Assembly (NCBI GenBank): GCA_002197995.1
Contig: NGZR01000005.1
Location: forward strand, 62,001-126,000
DNA length: 64,000 nucleotides
Direction: 5' to 3'
Source of the DNA: Gaeumannomyces sp. JS-464
Lineage: Eukaryota; Ascomycota; Sordariomycetes; Magnaporthales; Magnaporthaceae
Below, piece after piece: positions 47,238 to 60,176 of this stretch. Below the pieces are notes generated by a model, which ran no database searches, was not told where the DNA came from, and saw only the letters and a program-made list of their open reading frames with translations. Each line of letters begins with the position of its first letter. The stretch's first letter is position 1. The position numbers and the translations under genes were made by a program.

Positions 47238-50200
47238 GGTCGTCGCCCCGTGCTGGTAACAAGAGGTCGGCGGGCAAGACAGAGCCTTGCTTGTTCCACC
47301 GCAATGCTGCTGACGCTCAACAGATAAGACACAGCTAGTAGAGCTCGACGGCCGTGGGACGCAGGTCGGCGGCGGTTGGCGCCAATGCTTGGTCCGCCGT
47401 TCGGGATCCGTCTAAAAGGAGCAGACGTGCACGCGGCGGTTGGAGAAGTCGGTGCGCTGCAGCAGACTTGAGACTCTGTTCGGAAAAGGGGTTCGAGCGA
47501 GGGCTGCGCAAGGGTTGCGGGCGAGAAGGAAAGGTGCAGGCAGGCTGGCCGGGCGGCAGGCTGGCTCTACTCGGTATTGGCTGGAGCTGCGGGAGCTACA
47601 AGGAGACGGCGACACAGCGAGAACGAGGGGCGCGGCTGCGGTGGTGCCGGCGAGGGGAGCAGCAGGAATCGGAATTGGAGGGCGGCGCTGGCGGCAGCAT
47701 GCTCCTTGGTGTCTGGGTAGGTGCGGTCGGTAGTCTGGCCCTCGACGCAACAAAGCTATGCTATCCCGATCAAGCTCTCTGCTGAGAAAAAGGGCGAGGT
47801 CTGGTTGTGTGGCGGTGGTGGGAGGAGCGAGGTACAAACGGCGAGGTAAATGGGGCACGGGAATGGAAGCTGGTGGTGGGGGGGAATTGGGACGGCGACT
47901 GGCTGGAGCGTGCACGCAGTGGGCTCGCTCGCGGTGGGCTCCCGGCCTGTGTGGACTGTGCTCGGCTCCACTGGGGACCCAGCACTGCACACCCATGCCC
48001 TTGCCCTGCCCTGGGTGGTGCCTGCCTGCCTTCACGCTTCCAGGGTGTGAGTGGACTTGCGGAGGCGAAATTGACAGGGACGCCGCCGACACAGTGTGAA
48101 GCCAAAATGGCGTTGCATGCAGCGTATCCGCTGCCAGGGAACCTCGCAGGGGACAACCATGGCCGCCGCGCAGGGGACCTGGAGGGACCTGGAGGGCGAG
48201 CCTAGTCCGCAATGGGCGTAAGCCCAGGAGCAGGGGTCGTCTTGCACGAGCGGGCGAGAGCACGACCGGGGATTTGGCAGGGAAGACGGCTTACGGGCGT
48301 CCAGCCTGGGCCAAGATCCGAAACCCCCGAGCCCACGGCGGCCCATCGCAAAGAATGGACTGCTGCAGTGGATGTGCTCCAGTGGGACTCTTGACCCCAG
48401 CCGTGCTCTGTCCAATTTGCGTTTCTACTCCTTGGGGTCTCTACCTAGCCCGAACGGTGCCGCTAGCCAGCGACGATCAAAGTATAATGCTCAGGGCCGC
48501 CAGCCTGTCCGGCACGGCCATCGGCAGAAAAGATTGAGTGTGAAAGCCTGCGATTTGCAGACTGTTTGCTGGATCGGGATATATCCGGTTTCCTCGCCGC
48601 CCAACGTCATTTCTGCTGAAGAATCATCAGCCGGCGGGCCAAGACAACGGCTTTCGTTTCGACAGACGGAGCCACTAGTAGCCGCCCAACGAGCTGTCTC
48701 TGCCTGCATGTGCCAGAGCAGGGGGGAGGAGAGGCAAGGCAGCGCACGCAAGTGCGCCACTGAAGACGGGCTACTGTTTACATACTAGCGTGCTGGGAAC
48801 TATTGGGCCCTGGTTTTGTTCCATCAGAGTAAATCCACGCTTCCGCACACCCCCAACGGCAATGGATGCTGCAGACCTGACGGTCGAGGTTAAGCTCCCG
48901 GTGCAGAGATCAGTTGAAGCTAGGCGCGGATTTTAGAATTGATGGATTCTAATGAGACGATGGGTGCGCCGGGAAAAGCCAGCAAACCAGCAAAAAGACG
49001 TCCTGGCCTGTCGCGATTGATGACAGGTCCCTTGGCCTGAGAAACTAGAAACGGTTTTGTCCATCGCCCTCGGCCGGCTCCTAGTCAGCCACTAGCCCCG
49101 TGGCCGTCGTCATCGCGTCGCGAAGATCCCCGTTGTGGCTTTTCGAGAAGCGAGAGAGGACCGGCCACGCAATAACGTCTCCGAGGCCGAGTGAGGTTGA
49201 CGGAAGATCAGAAGCAGCTAGTTCTTGTCGTTCCAAGGCTTCAGTCCAATCCAGCCACGCCCTCCCACTCCACCAAATCTCATGCGCCAAATCCTCGCAG
49301 GGCTGGCGCGCTGGCTTTGTCACATCAATTGGAAAGAAACCAAGAACGGGCGTTCTAGACCCACGGGTGCGCGCGTCCGCTTGCGCTCGCACCATTAACA
49401 AAGGAAATCGGGAGACGGGAAAATCTGGGAAGATCGTCGTGGCCACCATGTTTGTCGGGGAAACAAAAGGGAAAAAAGCAAGGACGGGCTTGCTGGCGCA
49501 ACACAGCGAGCTGCGCCAGCAGCACCAAGCACCACTGCGCCCGGGAGATTGATGGGTTGCAACACTGCAATCCCATGCAGGAGAGAGGCGGCCCACACAG
49601 CTCCATGTCGTTGATTTGATCATGTTATTCTCATCGAGCTCTGCATGCCTGCTTGCGGATAGCGCTCACCCTCTGCAGGGAACGGAGCTGCTGCAGGCTG
49701 CAGGCTGGCGACCGAACAGACGAGATAACCCCAGCGAGCGAGACAAGCAGGCAGTGGGCAGCGTGTGTCCTGTGCTCGGCTGACAATGATGTGTGGGCTC
49801 GCGGTCCAGGACTCTTCCCTGCCCTGCGAGAGCCTGCAACAACTGCCTGCAACCCTGCCATACGCACTGGCCATGGATCGAGCGAGAGTCTGGTGTGGGA
49901 GTGGGAGTGAGCAAGCCAGGTTCAGCACCTTTAGGCCCACCCACACAGGACGAACCCGTGCGCACAGTATTACAGTATTCTCCAGCCAGTTGACAGTTTG
50001 AGATCGCTGCAGAGATGCGCCCATCGTTTTGCCCTCAAAAGTCTCGCTGATCAGCGGCAACGTTGGAAAGGGGAATAAAAATCGGCTGCGACGGCGAAAC
50101 CGCCTTCGTCCTGCGCCCATGTCATTCATGGACTGGAGGCGAGCCTGCCCGCCCAACGTCAGCCATGCCCTCTCTCCTCTGACGTCCCTGGCCGCCCCCG

Positions 50201-53200
50201 TAAGCAAGGGCCCATCTCTCCAGTTGCCCACCCCCGGGAACAGCCCTGTCGGCCTCCTGCAGCTTCAGCACCCGCTTCCCGCATCGGCCCTTTCTCACCC
50301 AAGCACCGCCGCCATGGCTGCCTGTCAACGCAGAGGATCCTGGCGAGGACGACAGGCCCGGAAAACCCAATGCCTGCCAGCAAGCGCAGTCCGCGGGCGT
50401 GGTCGGACAAGTCGAAAAGCAAAAACTGCAAAGTATGTTCTCGGCCGTCCCGTCTTCCCTTACAAACAAGGTGAGAATAGGGTCACGCCACGCACACACG
50501 CACACGGCCCAAAACAAGATGCAGTGGGACGGTAGCCATTCCAGTGCTGTGGCTAGCCAGCGGGCAGGGGCATGGGGGATGCGTCCGGCACGCTTGGATT
50601 GGCCTGCTGCTGCCACCTCTGCCGTCCGCTTGCTGCAGTCCGTCCTGTGTCTGCCCGCCACCAGCTGACATTCTTGCTTGCTCCCTTGTCGTGAGCGGGA
50701 GGCAGATGCCGGGGGGTGAGCTAGCCCGCTGGCGCGTTTCAAACCGACATCGACTAACGCAGCAGCCAGCAGCGGCCCTCGACGCTGTGTGGACGGAGTG
50801 CGGGTGCCACGGAATCACACTCGACTAATGTCGACGCCCTGTAGTTAGTTGAACCTGCAAAGTGGCTAAAGGGGGTATTCCAGTAATTAATCCGTCATTC
50901 CATCTTGCGAACGCTCCCTGGACTAGTTTCCTCCTTGACCAAGAACGGTAGTTGGCCGAGCGGGCCTTCCGTCGGCTCGGGGCTCGAGTTTTGCTCCGTC
51001 GCTGACCAAACCCTTGCGCCAACTACCAGTCCTCCGTCGACGTGGCCAAAAGCATTTTTTTTATGTAGCCGATCCCGGCCTGGCACGCCTGGACGCATGA
51101 GCCGCTGTGATAGTGTTCCTCACCGGGCCTCGTGATGGGGTAATACGGCATGGTTTGTAGGAGCGGTTAGGGGCGTCCGGTTTGCTTGGCACGCCCGCCA
51201 GTTCTCTTGCGTTGGTCCCCCCCTGCCAGCCTTGCGTGCGGCACGGTGCTTGCGTTCGTTGATCGTCAGACTCCCCCTCCCAGCCCAGCCGCGGACGGCA
51301 GCCGCCAAAGGTCGTCGTCGGCCCTGGACGTCTTTCGAGACCCGCAGTAGCCCGCACGGCTGGGATCGATCGTCCGCTGGTCAACCCAACGCCCGCCGCC
51401 TCTGCTATTAATAACGTCGACCCGAGGACCCTGGACACTGATTGACGCCGCCGCCCCCAGCCATCGACGGCGTCGACGAGAATAGCTTCCCGCGCAGGGT
51501 GCAAAAAGGGACGCTGACGGGCATGGCTTACAGTGCGCAGGAGAGTTGCACGTAATCGAGCTTGCTCACCCGTCCGTCCGTCCACCCATCATCCGTCGCT
51601 TCGCAGCCGACGCATGTTGCCAGTTTCACGGACGGCAGCGGGCAGCAGGCAGCACACAGCACAACAGCACAGATACCAGCACAGGCGGCGGAACCTCCCT
51701 CGTTCTCGAGCTGCACAGCGGACCTCGGCCAGTGCACACATTTGAGCCGATGCAAGCACCACAAGGTACCATGGCATTGCAGCGTCGCATTTTTCATATA
51801 CTCGTGCATCGCTTGGCCGTGGCCGGGGAGCTCCTTCGACGGCAAGCAATCGGGTTGGCCAATGGCTTGGTTCCAGGCTGCGTCCCCGACAAATGGTTTT
51901 CCATCCTCAGCCTGCGTCTCTTCTTTTTTCCTCGCGTCCCCGAAGTTTAGTCTTCTCCTTTTTCCAATTCCGGCAAACTTACGAATCAGCCAAGGCCCGG
52001 CGTTGGCCACCGCCCAAGTCATGCAGGCTGCTGCCCTCTCTGCAATCAAGTCCACCACACACCACAACCACACCCCTCCTGCTCGGCCCTGGTGCCTCCC
52101 CTCCTTGCCTTGTCCTGCCTTGTCTTGCCGTGCGTCGACATCGCGGAACCAGCCCAGTGTCCGCCCCAGTGTCCATCGAGGCAGGCCGGACTTTGACGGC
52201 CCACTCCCTCTTGTAATGACGATCTGCAGGGCGAGCCAAGGACTCCAAGGTCTAGACGAGATCGAGCGCCGTGGCTTTGATCCACTGCCTTGCCCAGATG
52301 TCGTGAGCGGCGCAGCCAGTCAACCAACCGGGGCCCGAGTCCGGTGAGCAATAGCGAATGCTCTGGCAAAGGCTCCTCACTGTAGCGATGTAGCTTCCGT
52401 CTTGTCCTAGACGCTCCGTTGCCGAATGGCTGGCCATGGAACGGCAATCCGACTGGCTCGTCTGGGGCTTGCCATACACATTTGCACTATATTTTTTTCA
52501 ATTTTTTTTATTTTTTTTTTCACGATTGCATTCACGATCCCATGGAACGCTCGAGCCGGAAAGACTAGATTCAGCCTCGCGAATAGCCGCCAGCACTTCC
52601 AGATTGCGGCCAGCACGTTTTCTTGGCCCAGCTCGGGGATGACCTTACCGCAGCCGGTGCATGGATGGGGCGGCCAACATCAACTGTCGGGTCGCACATG
52701 CTTGGTACATGGTTCACAGCACGAGGCGCGCTCCCCCAGCCTCTGTCCAAACGGGTGTGCTGCGCTTCGTCAATTGGCTGTGGTTGACAACGACACGTTG
52801 GACGATGCAGGACCGCCGAAGCCAGCGTTCCGGCCGGCCACCTCAGGTGATACCCGGCAAGGCACGACAGACAAGGCTCCTGCAACCTCCCCCGACCTGA
52901 CAAAGCCAGCGGATGCCGGCAAGCCAAACCCGCGTCTTTGCCGGAGATAAAGGGCCCAAAGCCCGGACACCGGCGTCCCTCCACGAGCGGGCCTCTGAAG
53001 GAACGAACACCCAATACAGTCTCCAAGACACACTGTCCCGCGCGGCGGCCCAATCTCCATCTCGGTAGCTCCTGGCTCTGGCCCAGCGACAGTGCACTGT
53101 ACCCACCGCCGAGAGGATACCTGCACGAACAAAAAAGCTGGAGTTGAAACCAGTGACGGGCCCGCCTGGTGGCCCGGGCGAGAATCCCCCAGACGGGGCG

Positions 53201-54582
53201 AGAGAGTGGGCGAAATAACGGGCAGAGGCGAGGCTCATTACGCGCCGCGGACGACAAAACGGCCCCGTAATGGAGGGAGAAAATTCCCACGCGGGCTGGG
53301 CATGGCGATGGGGCGGCATGGGATGAAGATGGGGGTATTGGGACACAAGGACCAGCCAGCAGAGCAAGCGAAGGTGATGTGTCTCTTTTGTCTTGTTTCA
53401 CCGCTGGGGCCACCGCCCGCCCACCGGCTGTTGTCGGACGATTTGCCTGTTTCAGCACGTGCTCCAAACGGCACAGGAGAGGTCGCTGGGGATATCGGAC
53501 AGCGGGACAAAGAGGAGATTTGGACTGCTGCGAGGGTGAGAGTATGCCGCGCTGGTCCTGTCATTTTCTTCTTAACGTTGGGCCTGCGAACGACCAGTCT
53601 CGGTGTGTCGACTCCGGATTAAACAGCAGGGTATATCTATGTATCATGGACGCCGTCGCCCATCGCAAAAAGGTACCAAACCTGGGCACAAGCCAGAAAG
53701 AGGTTTAGCTCTGCGGCTTCTTTCGGTGTCCCCAGGAAAAAAGGTGCACCAATGGAACATCTTTGTTCGACGAGGGTAGCATTCCAGACGGAGGGTCCTG
53801 GGATGCTTGGGGAAGAACTGGATTTCTCCAGATTGCTTCTCCAACTTTCTCCAAATTGCTCCATTTCGACCCCTTGCGCTCCTCTGCGGTGCCTGCAGTG
53901 GTTGGCCTGTGCCTTTTGGGGTGCTCCGGCAAGCAGGGGGAGGCCGACGAGGAGATGCCGGGGGCCCCCCGCGGTTACAGTGCGAGGGCGAGGATATGTC
54001 GTCGCAGAGGACAGTCTAGACGGGCTGCTATCAGTTCAAGTCAGGTGGTCTTTGTGCATTTCCACTCCCCAAAGTTGGCCCTTTCAGGTTCGGCCGCTCC
54101 ACCATGTCCACATTGGCACAGCCCAACCAGACACCGTCGAGTCGGGCGGCTGATGGCGGGACAGCTTGCTGAAATGGAAGGAGAGACGACGCTGGCAGGG
54201 CAGGTTGGGATGGATCCGGATCGAGGTCGGTGGGTTATTTCCAGCAGGCTGCACACACGCACGTTGCTACTAAGGGTTTAGGCTTAATTACAAACTTGTA
54301 AGCCATGGAATATACCTGAAAGAGAAAACAAAAAAGTGATCAGGTGCACATCTGGATACTTTGGTTGCGGGTCCATCGCACACACACTCGTAGCAGGCAC
54401 CCATGCCATGAACCAGACAGACACACCACCACACCCGAACCCATGCCTCTGGCCCTGCAAGCCACACCCAGCATCCTGCTTTGGACTTCCACCAGTTGGC
54501 TGAGAGGAATTTGGAACCACGCATCGCCATCCATTCTCACGGCCTGTCCGACCGCTTGGGGTCTGCTGCATGGCCGAGTCTG

Positions 54583-54610
54583 TTTTTTTTTTTTTTTTTT
54601 TTTTTTTTTT
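54583..54610 (+). repeat. Poly-T tract, 28 nt
   Basis: Uninterrupted T run in the gene-free region. Confidence 0.95.
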
Positions 54611-55758
54611 GCAATGATGTCCATGCTTTGGGGGATTCGTCCCAACGTGCCGGGATGGCGACGTCCCCGTTTCTTCCTGTTGCATGGCTGGCTTGCAGCT
54701 GGTCTGCGACACGCCGAGGGGCTGCATCTGTTGACATAAAAAGAACCAGGAAGAAGGGACCTTCCATCGCTCCATATCGGCTTTTTAGCAAGCGTTAATC
54801 ATTGCAACGCCTTCCCGTTCCCGCGTCCCATCTCCTTTTCCCCGGCCATCTCCATCTCGGCAGCATGTCCATTTGAGGCCAATGGGCGATCGATCAAATG
54901 GAAACCGCCCGGCCTGGCTTCGTATCCGCGGCCATCCATCAGTTTTAGCAACGGCGTCGCGTCGGTCGGACACCTGATCGGTGGCACAGTGTGAATGTCC
55001 ACGGTTGCGTCCCTAGCGGATCTGGGCGGGCAGGGGGAGGATAGGGAGTGGGGCCGTTCAGGAGCAGGGTCCTCACAGTGTTCTTGCGACCAAAGTCTCT
55101 CTGCGGCGCCGTTATTCTTGGTTTCGCCCTCTCTCGTCACCTCGGCTTTGCATTCGCAAGGGTCTACTATCACACCAGGGGCGCGGTCCCCCACTATTGC
55201 AGAGACGCAGTATGTACACACGCAGGCAGTAGCATTGTGGGCGTAGTAATCTGTTGTGTGTGATTCGAGTGCGGCGGGTTTTGCGTCCTCTGTCCTCTGC
55301 CTGGCTCTCAGCTCGGCACCGATGCACCAAGCGTTTCGCCGCTCTCGGTTGGTGTCAATCCCTCCTGGCAAACAGGGTGTGTCATTCCTGCACCTCACCA
55401 ACCTGGTCTCTGACGGACTTGGATCGTTTCGTGATCTCCAAAAAAGGCGCCAGGGGGGCTGGATGGATGCCGGGCAGCATGATGATGGACGGGCTTGCAA
55501 AGAAGCGAAGACAGGCATGAATGAACCCAGCAGATCTCGCAAGCACGAGCCACCTGGCGCACGCACCACTCCCGCAACCGCGCAGGCATCCATCCAGCGA
55601 ATCCGTGTTGCAACAGCAAATTGTTTCCCGTCCAGTCCTGCGCCGCTGCCCCAACCCACCATCGAGAGCTTCGTCGAACACCCCCTGTTACCCCAGACTT
55701 TGCCAGCCAACCAAACCAGCACGGACAGCTGGCAATCGAGGAGGGAAAAGAAGAGGGT

Positions 55759-55788
55759 GGACAGGACAGGACAGGACAGGACAGGACA
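55759..55788 (+). repeat. GGACA pentanucleotide repeat, six units
   Basis: Six perfect tandem copies of GGACA. In minus-strand reading they produce a repetitive CPVLSCPVLS-like peptide, which explains part of a long spurious frame there. Confidence 0.9.
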
Positions 55789-57897
55789 GATATGCATAAG
55801 GTAGCATAACGGACAGGCAGACACACACCCGCTTGCACATTCACACACGCACGCACACGCACACGCACATGCACACATGATAAGTCGCATGAACCGCCAG
55901 CAGGCTGCGCACTGCTTCCTGCGACGAGTCCCTCTGGCTGCTCCAACTCGAAGCGGGCCGGGGCTCGAGGCCGGGACTGGCGGGTTCCTCCAGGATTTGG
56001 AAGAGCTGCAGGTGTGGGTTGGATCGATGATGGGCCAACCGTTGACGCCGGCCCTATTGGGAGACGCTCCAGCACTCCAAGACGGAGGCGGTGGGGTGAC
56101 CCACGGCCAGGACGGCCTCGAGCGGGAATCCATTGGACAATCGGTGCACCTTCCCACACTTGGCTTTCGACGCCGCCGCCACGCAGCAGTTTTTATTTTG
56201 GCTGGCAGGCCAGAAGCAGCTCCATCGCCCAGTAGCATGCCGCTCTCCAATCAGGCAGCCCGATTCGTAGTATGTGGGACCTTCCCATGTGTCGGCGCAT
56301 CGTATCGGTGTCACTGGGGCGTTGCCGCTTCCCGGTTGGTGGTGGAATGTTCTTCTTGGACCGTTGAGGCCGATCAAGCGGCGAAGAAGCGAAAAAAAAA
56401 ATCAGCACACCAGATCCCCCCTCTGACGTCTGTCCTCAGCAGATCGCCGCCATTGAGGTCTAGCCCCCTCGGCCAGAAGCCCGACGTGATTCGCTGCGTT
56501 CTTCGTGCGCTATCCCAACCACAATTCCACAACAGACATGACAAACCCACGAGAGCCGCCGTGTCTGTGGCCACTGGCGCTTGCGCCGCAGCTCTGCGGC
56601 TCTGGGGGCCTGTACTCGCCCCATCGCCGGCCCTTGCTTGACGTGCAGTGCTGGCCCACCACCCCACGATGGGCGGCGTCTGTGTTTCTGGACCCGGCGA
56701 GCCAGCCCAGCCCAGCGTGCCAGCCGAGGCTTGAGCGATTTCCAAGGCTCCGTGAGGGACCCGACTTGTCACCGACGACGCAGGAAGAGTAACCCATCCC
56801 CACTGCTGGGCCACGGGGGAGACAGCCGGGAGGCCCGCCGGTGGGTATCGTATTCCGCCGGCAAATCAGCGTCGTACGACGGCGCCAAACAAAAAAAAAA
56901 GGGCCATGAACTTGCCCCGGATGATTTTGGCCAGTGTTGGTTCCGTCGAGGGCTGCGGCGGGCGTGCACGCTCGCCCACCGATCCGCTTCATCCGAGCGA
57001 GACCCTCAAGTAGCGGCCTTGGCTGCAGCCACAGTCCACTGCCATTGTACCATTAGTAGCATCCCTAGGTAAACGAAGCTACATTGCGACCGCAATTGGG
57101 CGAGAGTGGTCGGATATGCACCCCGAGCCGAGCTCGCCGGCTGGAGCGAGGCAGTGGGAGGGGACCCCGTGATGCTCCGGCATCCCATTTCCACGCCCGC
57201 CTGCCGTATGTAGGCGGGCTCCCGCCAATATCGTCCCGCTGCACCCCAATATCCCATTGGCGAAGAAGCCGCCCCATCGCTTGGTCGGCCATTGAGCAGC
57301 CGGCGTGGGAAGCTCGCCGAGGACCTGCCTCGATTGGACGGCTTTTATAAAAGCACTTTGGCAGACCCAGACGAGGGAACGGGGCTCCCCGGGCTCTTTT
57401 GCCGTGTGAACTGGTTGCGAGCTTCCAGATTGGACCTGCAGAGGAATCGTACGTGGCGACAGTTGGAGGCCAGTTTTTTTTTTCTTTGCCCGCCCACCCA
57501 CCACCACTATCACATAGGTATTGCCGGTACCAAGCCAACAGCAACCACACTCGAAGCCCGGCCGAGCCTCGTTGTAGAGTGGAGCGGAGGATTCCATGAC
57601 GCGTTTGGTGTGCCGGACAGATGACTATGCATCAGAGAGAAACGAGAAGCCAAGCCAAACCAGCTGCTCACTCCCCATGCCCTGCCGACCCTTATCAGCC
57701 AGCCCATGGCTCGCTCCTCCGGCACTATCCAAAGCCGAGGGAGGGTGGTGATGGCGATGGGCTGGACAAGGGTTTCCAACGAGGGGGCCCATCATTCCAG
57801 ACCCGGCGCGCACGGCCATCTCCACAATTATCTTTTCTGGTGGTCGACGGCGGCTGGGCGCTGAGAGAGAAACACCGAGAGGCTAGCGGGCGGAAGC

Positions 57898-57919
57898 AAA
57901 AAAAAAAAAAAAAAAAAAA
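57898..57919 (+). repeat. Poly-A tract, 22 nt
   Basis: Uninterrupted A run in the gene-free region. Confidence 0.95.
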
Positions 57920-59268
57920 GGCTAGCAGGATGACATCCTCGTGCGTCCCACGAGGTCACCTGGCGCCGGAATTCGAACGACCAGGACCGCGCGCGAGAGA
58001 GGCCTGGCCCGCAGGTAATAAACATGCAAGGCGTGCGCCTCGGCAGTGGGACGCCATGCACACCGGTGACAAGGTCTGGTCGACCATTGCGATGCCCCCG
58101 GCCAATCGCGCGCTGTTGCGTGCAGCCCACCGGGGCGAAGACGGCTAAACTGGGGGACGCACTGGTTGCACTGGGGCATCTCGGAGCGACAGGGAGAACG
58201 GGACTCGGCCTTACTCTTTTACTGTTCCCTCGTCTCGCCACAGCACTGCCTGCCACGGCTGTCCGTAGAAGGGAGAGAAAACGACGTTGTGTGCTTGCAT
58301 GCCCATTCCATAACGTGCGTGCTTTGTCGACCACGGCCTCGCGTATTTGGCAGGCCGTCGGCTGGTGGGTCCCCTGGACGTACTCTGTACCCAGTATGTC
58401 GTGCTGTGCTGTGCTGTGAATGTGCGTGCGTGCTGCAACTACCACCCACCGTCCCTCACGCCCAATGGGGAAGGCCATTGGATGCGATTTGATGTCTGTC
58501 ACGGCATTTTTTCCCTTTCTCGTTTCTTGCCGGTACTTTTACGCCTTTCACGCCACCATTGTTTTCCTCAATCCCTTGCCACGCATGCACTTGGCCGAAT
58601 CGAGGTCGCCCTCCAAGAAGAGTGGGAGGGAAAAAAAAAAAAAAAGGTCGCCCTTTCCACCCCACAACGTAATATCGCCGAGCCTCAACCGACACCCAAC
58701 CCATGTTGAGGGCTAGGGAAGGCCAGCCAAGCGACTTCATAGGCTTAGATTGAAACAAGTCCTGACGGGCCCATCGGGTTGACCAAGAGAACAACTATGT
58801 GGGCATTCTCGATCCCGCCAAACAAGCCACGGGCGGCTGAGGTCCAACGGCCTTCACAGTGCAACGACCTGCAGCCGCGTTGGCGTGCCCATCCCCTGAG
58901 GCCTCGCGAAGAACGCTAGCGGGTTTGCACCCACACACACTTCGATTGCCACGTTTGCCACACCCTTTCACCCGTCGGGTGTTTTCTGTCTCTCTGGGAA
59001 GTTTTTTTTCCCTCGCGGTCTCGCCTAGCCTTTTTGGGCAACTTGAGTCTTTTTTTTTTCTGGATGCCTCCCATCGTGACGTCTCTTGGTGTTAGCCACA
59101 CGTACCACGCACCATCGGGCTAGCGGCCCTCCACCCACCTCCAAGTGCGTCGTTCCAATGGCAAAAAGGATTCAGGATGCGGAAGCAGACAGACCGGAGA
59201 CCTGCTGTCAAGCAATAGTGGCAAGTAGCACCGGCGTTCCGCCACGGGATATACCCATTCCTCCGATC

Positions 59269-59269
<1 letters not shown>

Positions 59270-59355
<86 letters not shown>
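59270..59355 (+). repeat. (TC)n microsatellite, 86 nt
   Basis: Perfect TC/GA dinucleotide repeat of 43 units, the largest simple repeat in the window. Homopurine-homopyrimidine DNA of this length can form triplex (H-DNA) structures in vitro. It is not coding. Confidence 0.97.
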
Positions 59356-59358
<3 letters not shown>

Positions 59359-60176
59359 CCACCCGTATTGTCCACCAAAGGCAAGTGAGTGGCACCCTTT
59401 ATCCGTTCACTCTGTTTTTTGCCTGGTGACGCCGAAGTCGGCAAAACAGTCAAGTTGCGATTGTGATAGGAAACAAAGAATGAAAGAGCCATGAACTCCG
59501 CCGTGAAATCCCCCAAAATGCCGGCGTTAATGAGCATCCCTTGGAGGAACAAGAACCGAACCCAAACTCCCCTAACTCCCTAAAGAATTACGTTTCTTAG
59601 ATGTCTTGCCATATCCAGCCTGCCAGCCCGCTGTCTCTTGCTATAACTGTCCTTCGGCCGTCGGTATTTGACTGGATGTCTCCAAACCGGTTCAAGACGC
59701 ACTGGCTTCGATGGCCGACAAAGTCCGCCCCCCCTGTAGTTCAATGTAACGACCTTGCCCTTTGCCCGGTTCCTCAGATGATGCATCCTGGTCAGATACA
59801 TCTCGGACGACTTATGCGGTATCCTTTAAGCGGGAGTTGTTGGAATAAGGCTCGCTTTGATGGGCCCGCTCCACCGACGATGAACAAAACCTGGCTGCTC
59901 GCTGGGCGGCCCCTCTGCGGCCCGGCGGCTTGGGAACTCGACTTTTGTTGATGGAGCAGGCGAGCATTAATGCGGACCCATAAGGATAGCCATTGTAGTC
60001 AATCTGTGGTCCCAGGTCAAGCAGATATGCAAGCGTGGGCTTCGCACTCAGGGTGACAGCCTTCGAGCATACAGGGCAAAGCGGACTTTAGCCGGCGGTA
60101 GGCTTTAGGTTGAGGATTCGTTTGAGATTGTGGGCAGTTAGCCTTTTCCGGTAGCGTTTGTGCCAACAGCATGCCG

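Larger units (their letters stand above)
47238..60176. other. About 13 kb without a supportable gene
   Basis: GC-rich DNA with many chance frames but no conserved protein, no consistent splice signals and no tRNA or rRNA that I can recognise. The part next to 47237 should hold the transcription-factor promoter. It contains microsatellites and homopolymers listed separately, plus CA-rich sequence at about 55818-55880. It is not AT-rich, so it does not look like classical RIP-degraded repeats. Confidence 0.5.

Noticed and set aside
47412..48263. 283-codon minus-strand frame upstream of the regulator gene
   Set aside because: Low-complexity Arg/Pro/Leu translation of GC-rich promoter or leader DNA; no motif.
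52571..53467. 298-codon minus-strand open frame
   Set aside because: No recognisable domain or motif, Arg/Pro/Ser/Cys-rich chance composition, crosses a T-rich stretch, and no splice or codon-bias support.
55818..55880. CACA-rich block as a CRISPR or telomeric repeat
   Set aside because: Irregular CA microsatellite without spacers; no TTAGGG-type array anywhere in the window.
54799..56250. 483-codon minus-strand open frame
   Set aside because: No family resemblance; composition driven by CA-rich and GGACA repeats (Cys/Ala/Val and CPVLS runs); open in several frames because the DNA is GC-rich.
59208..59552. Open frame with a long Arg-Glu dipeptide run
   Set aside because: It is only the translation of the TC microsatellite.
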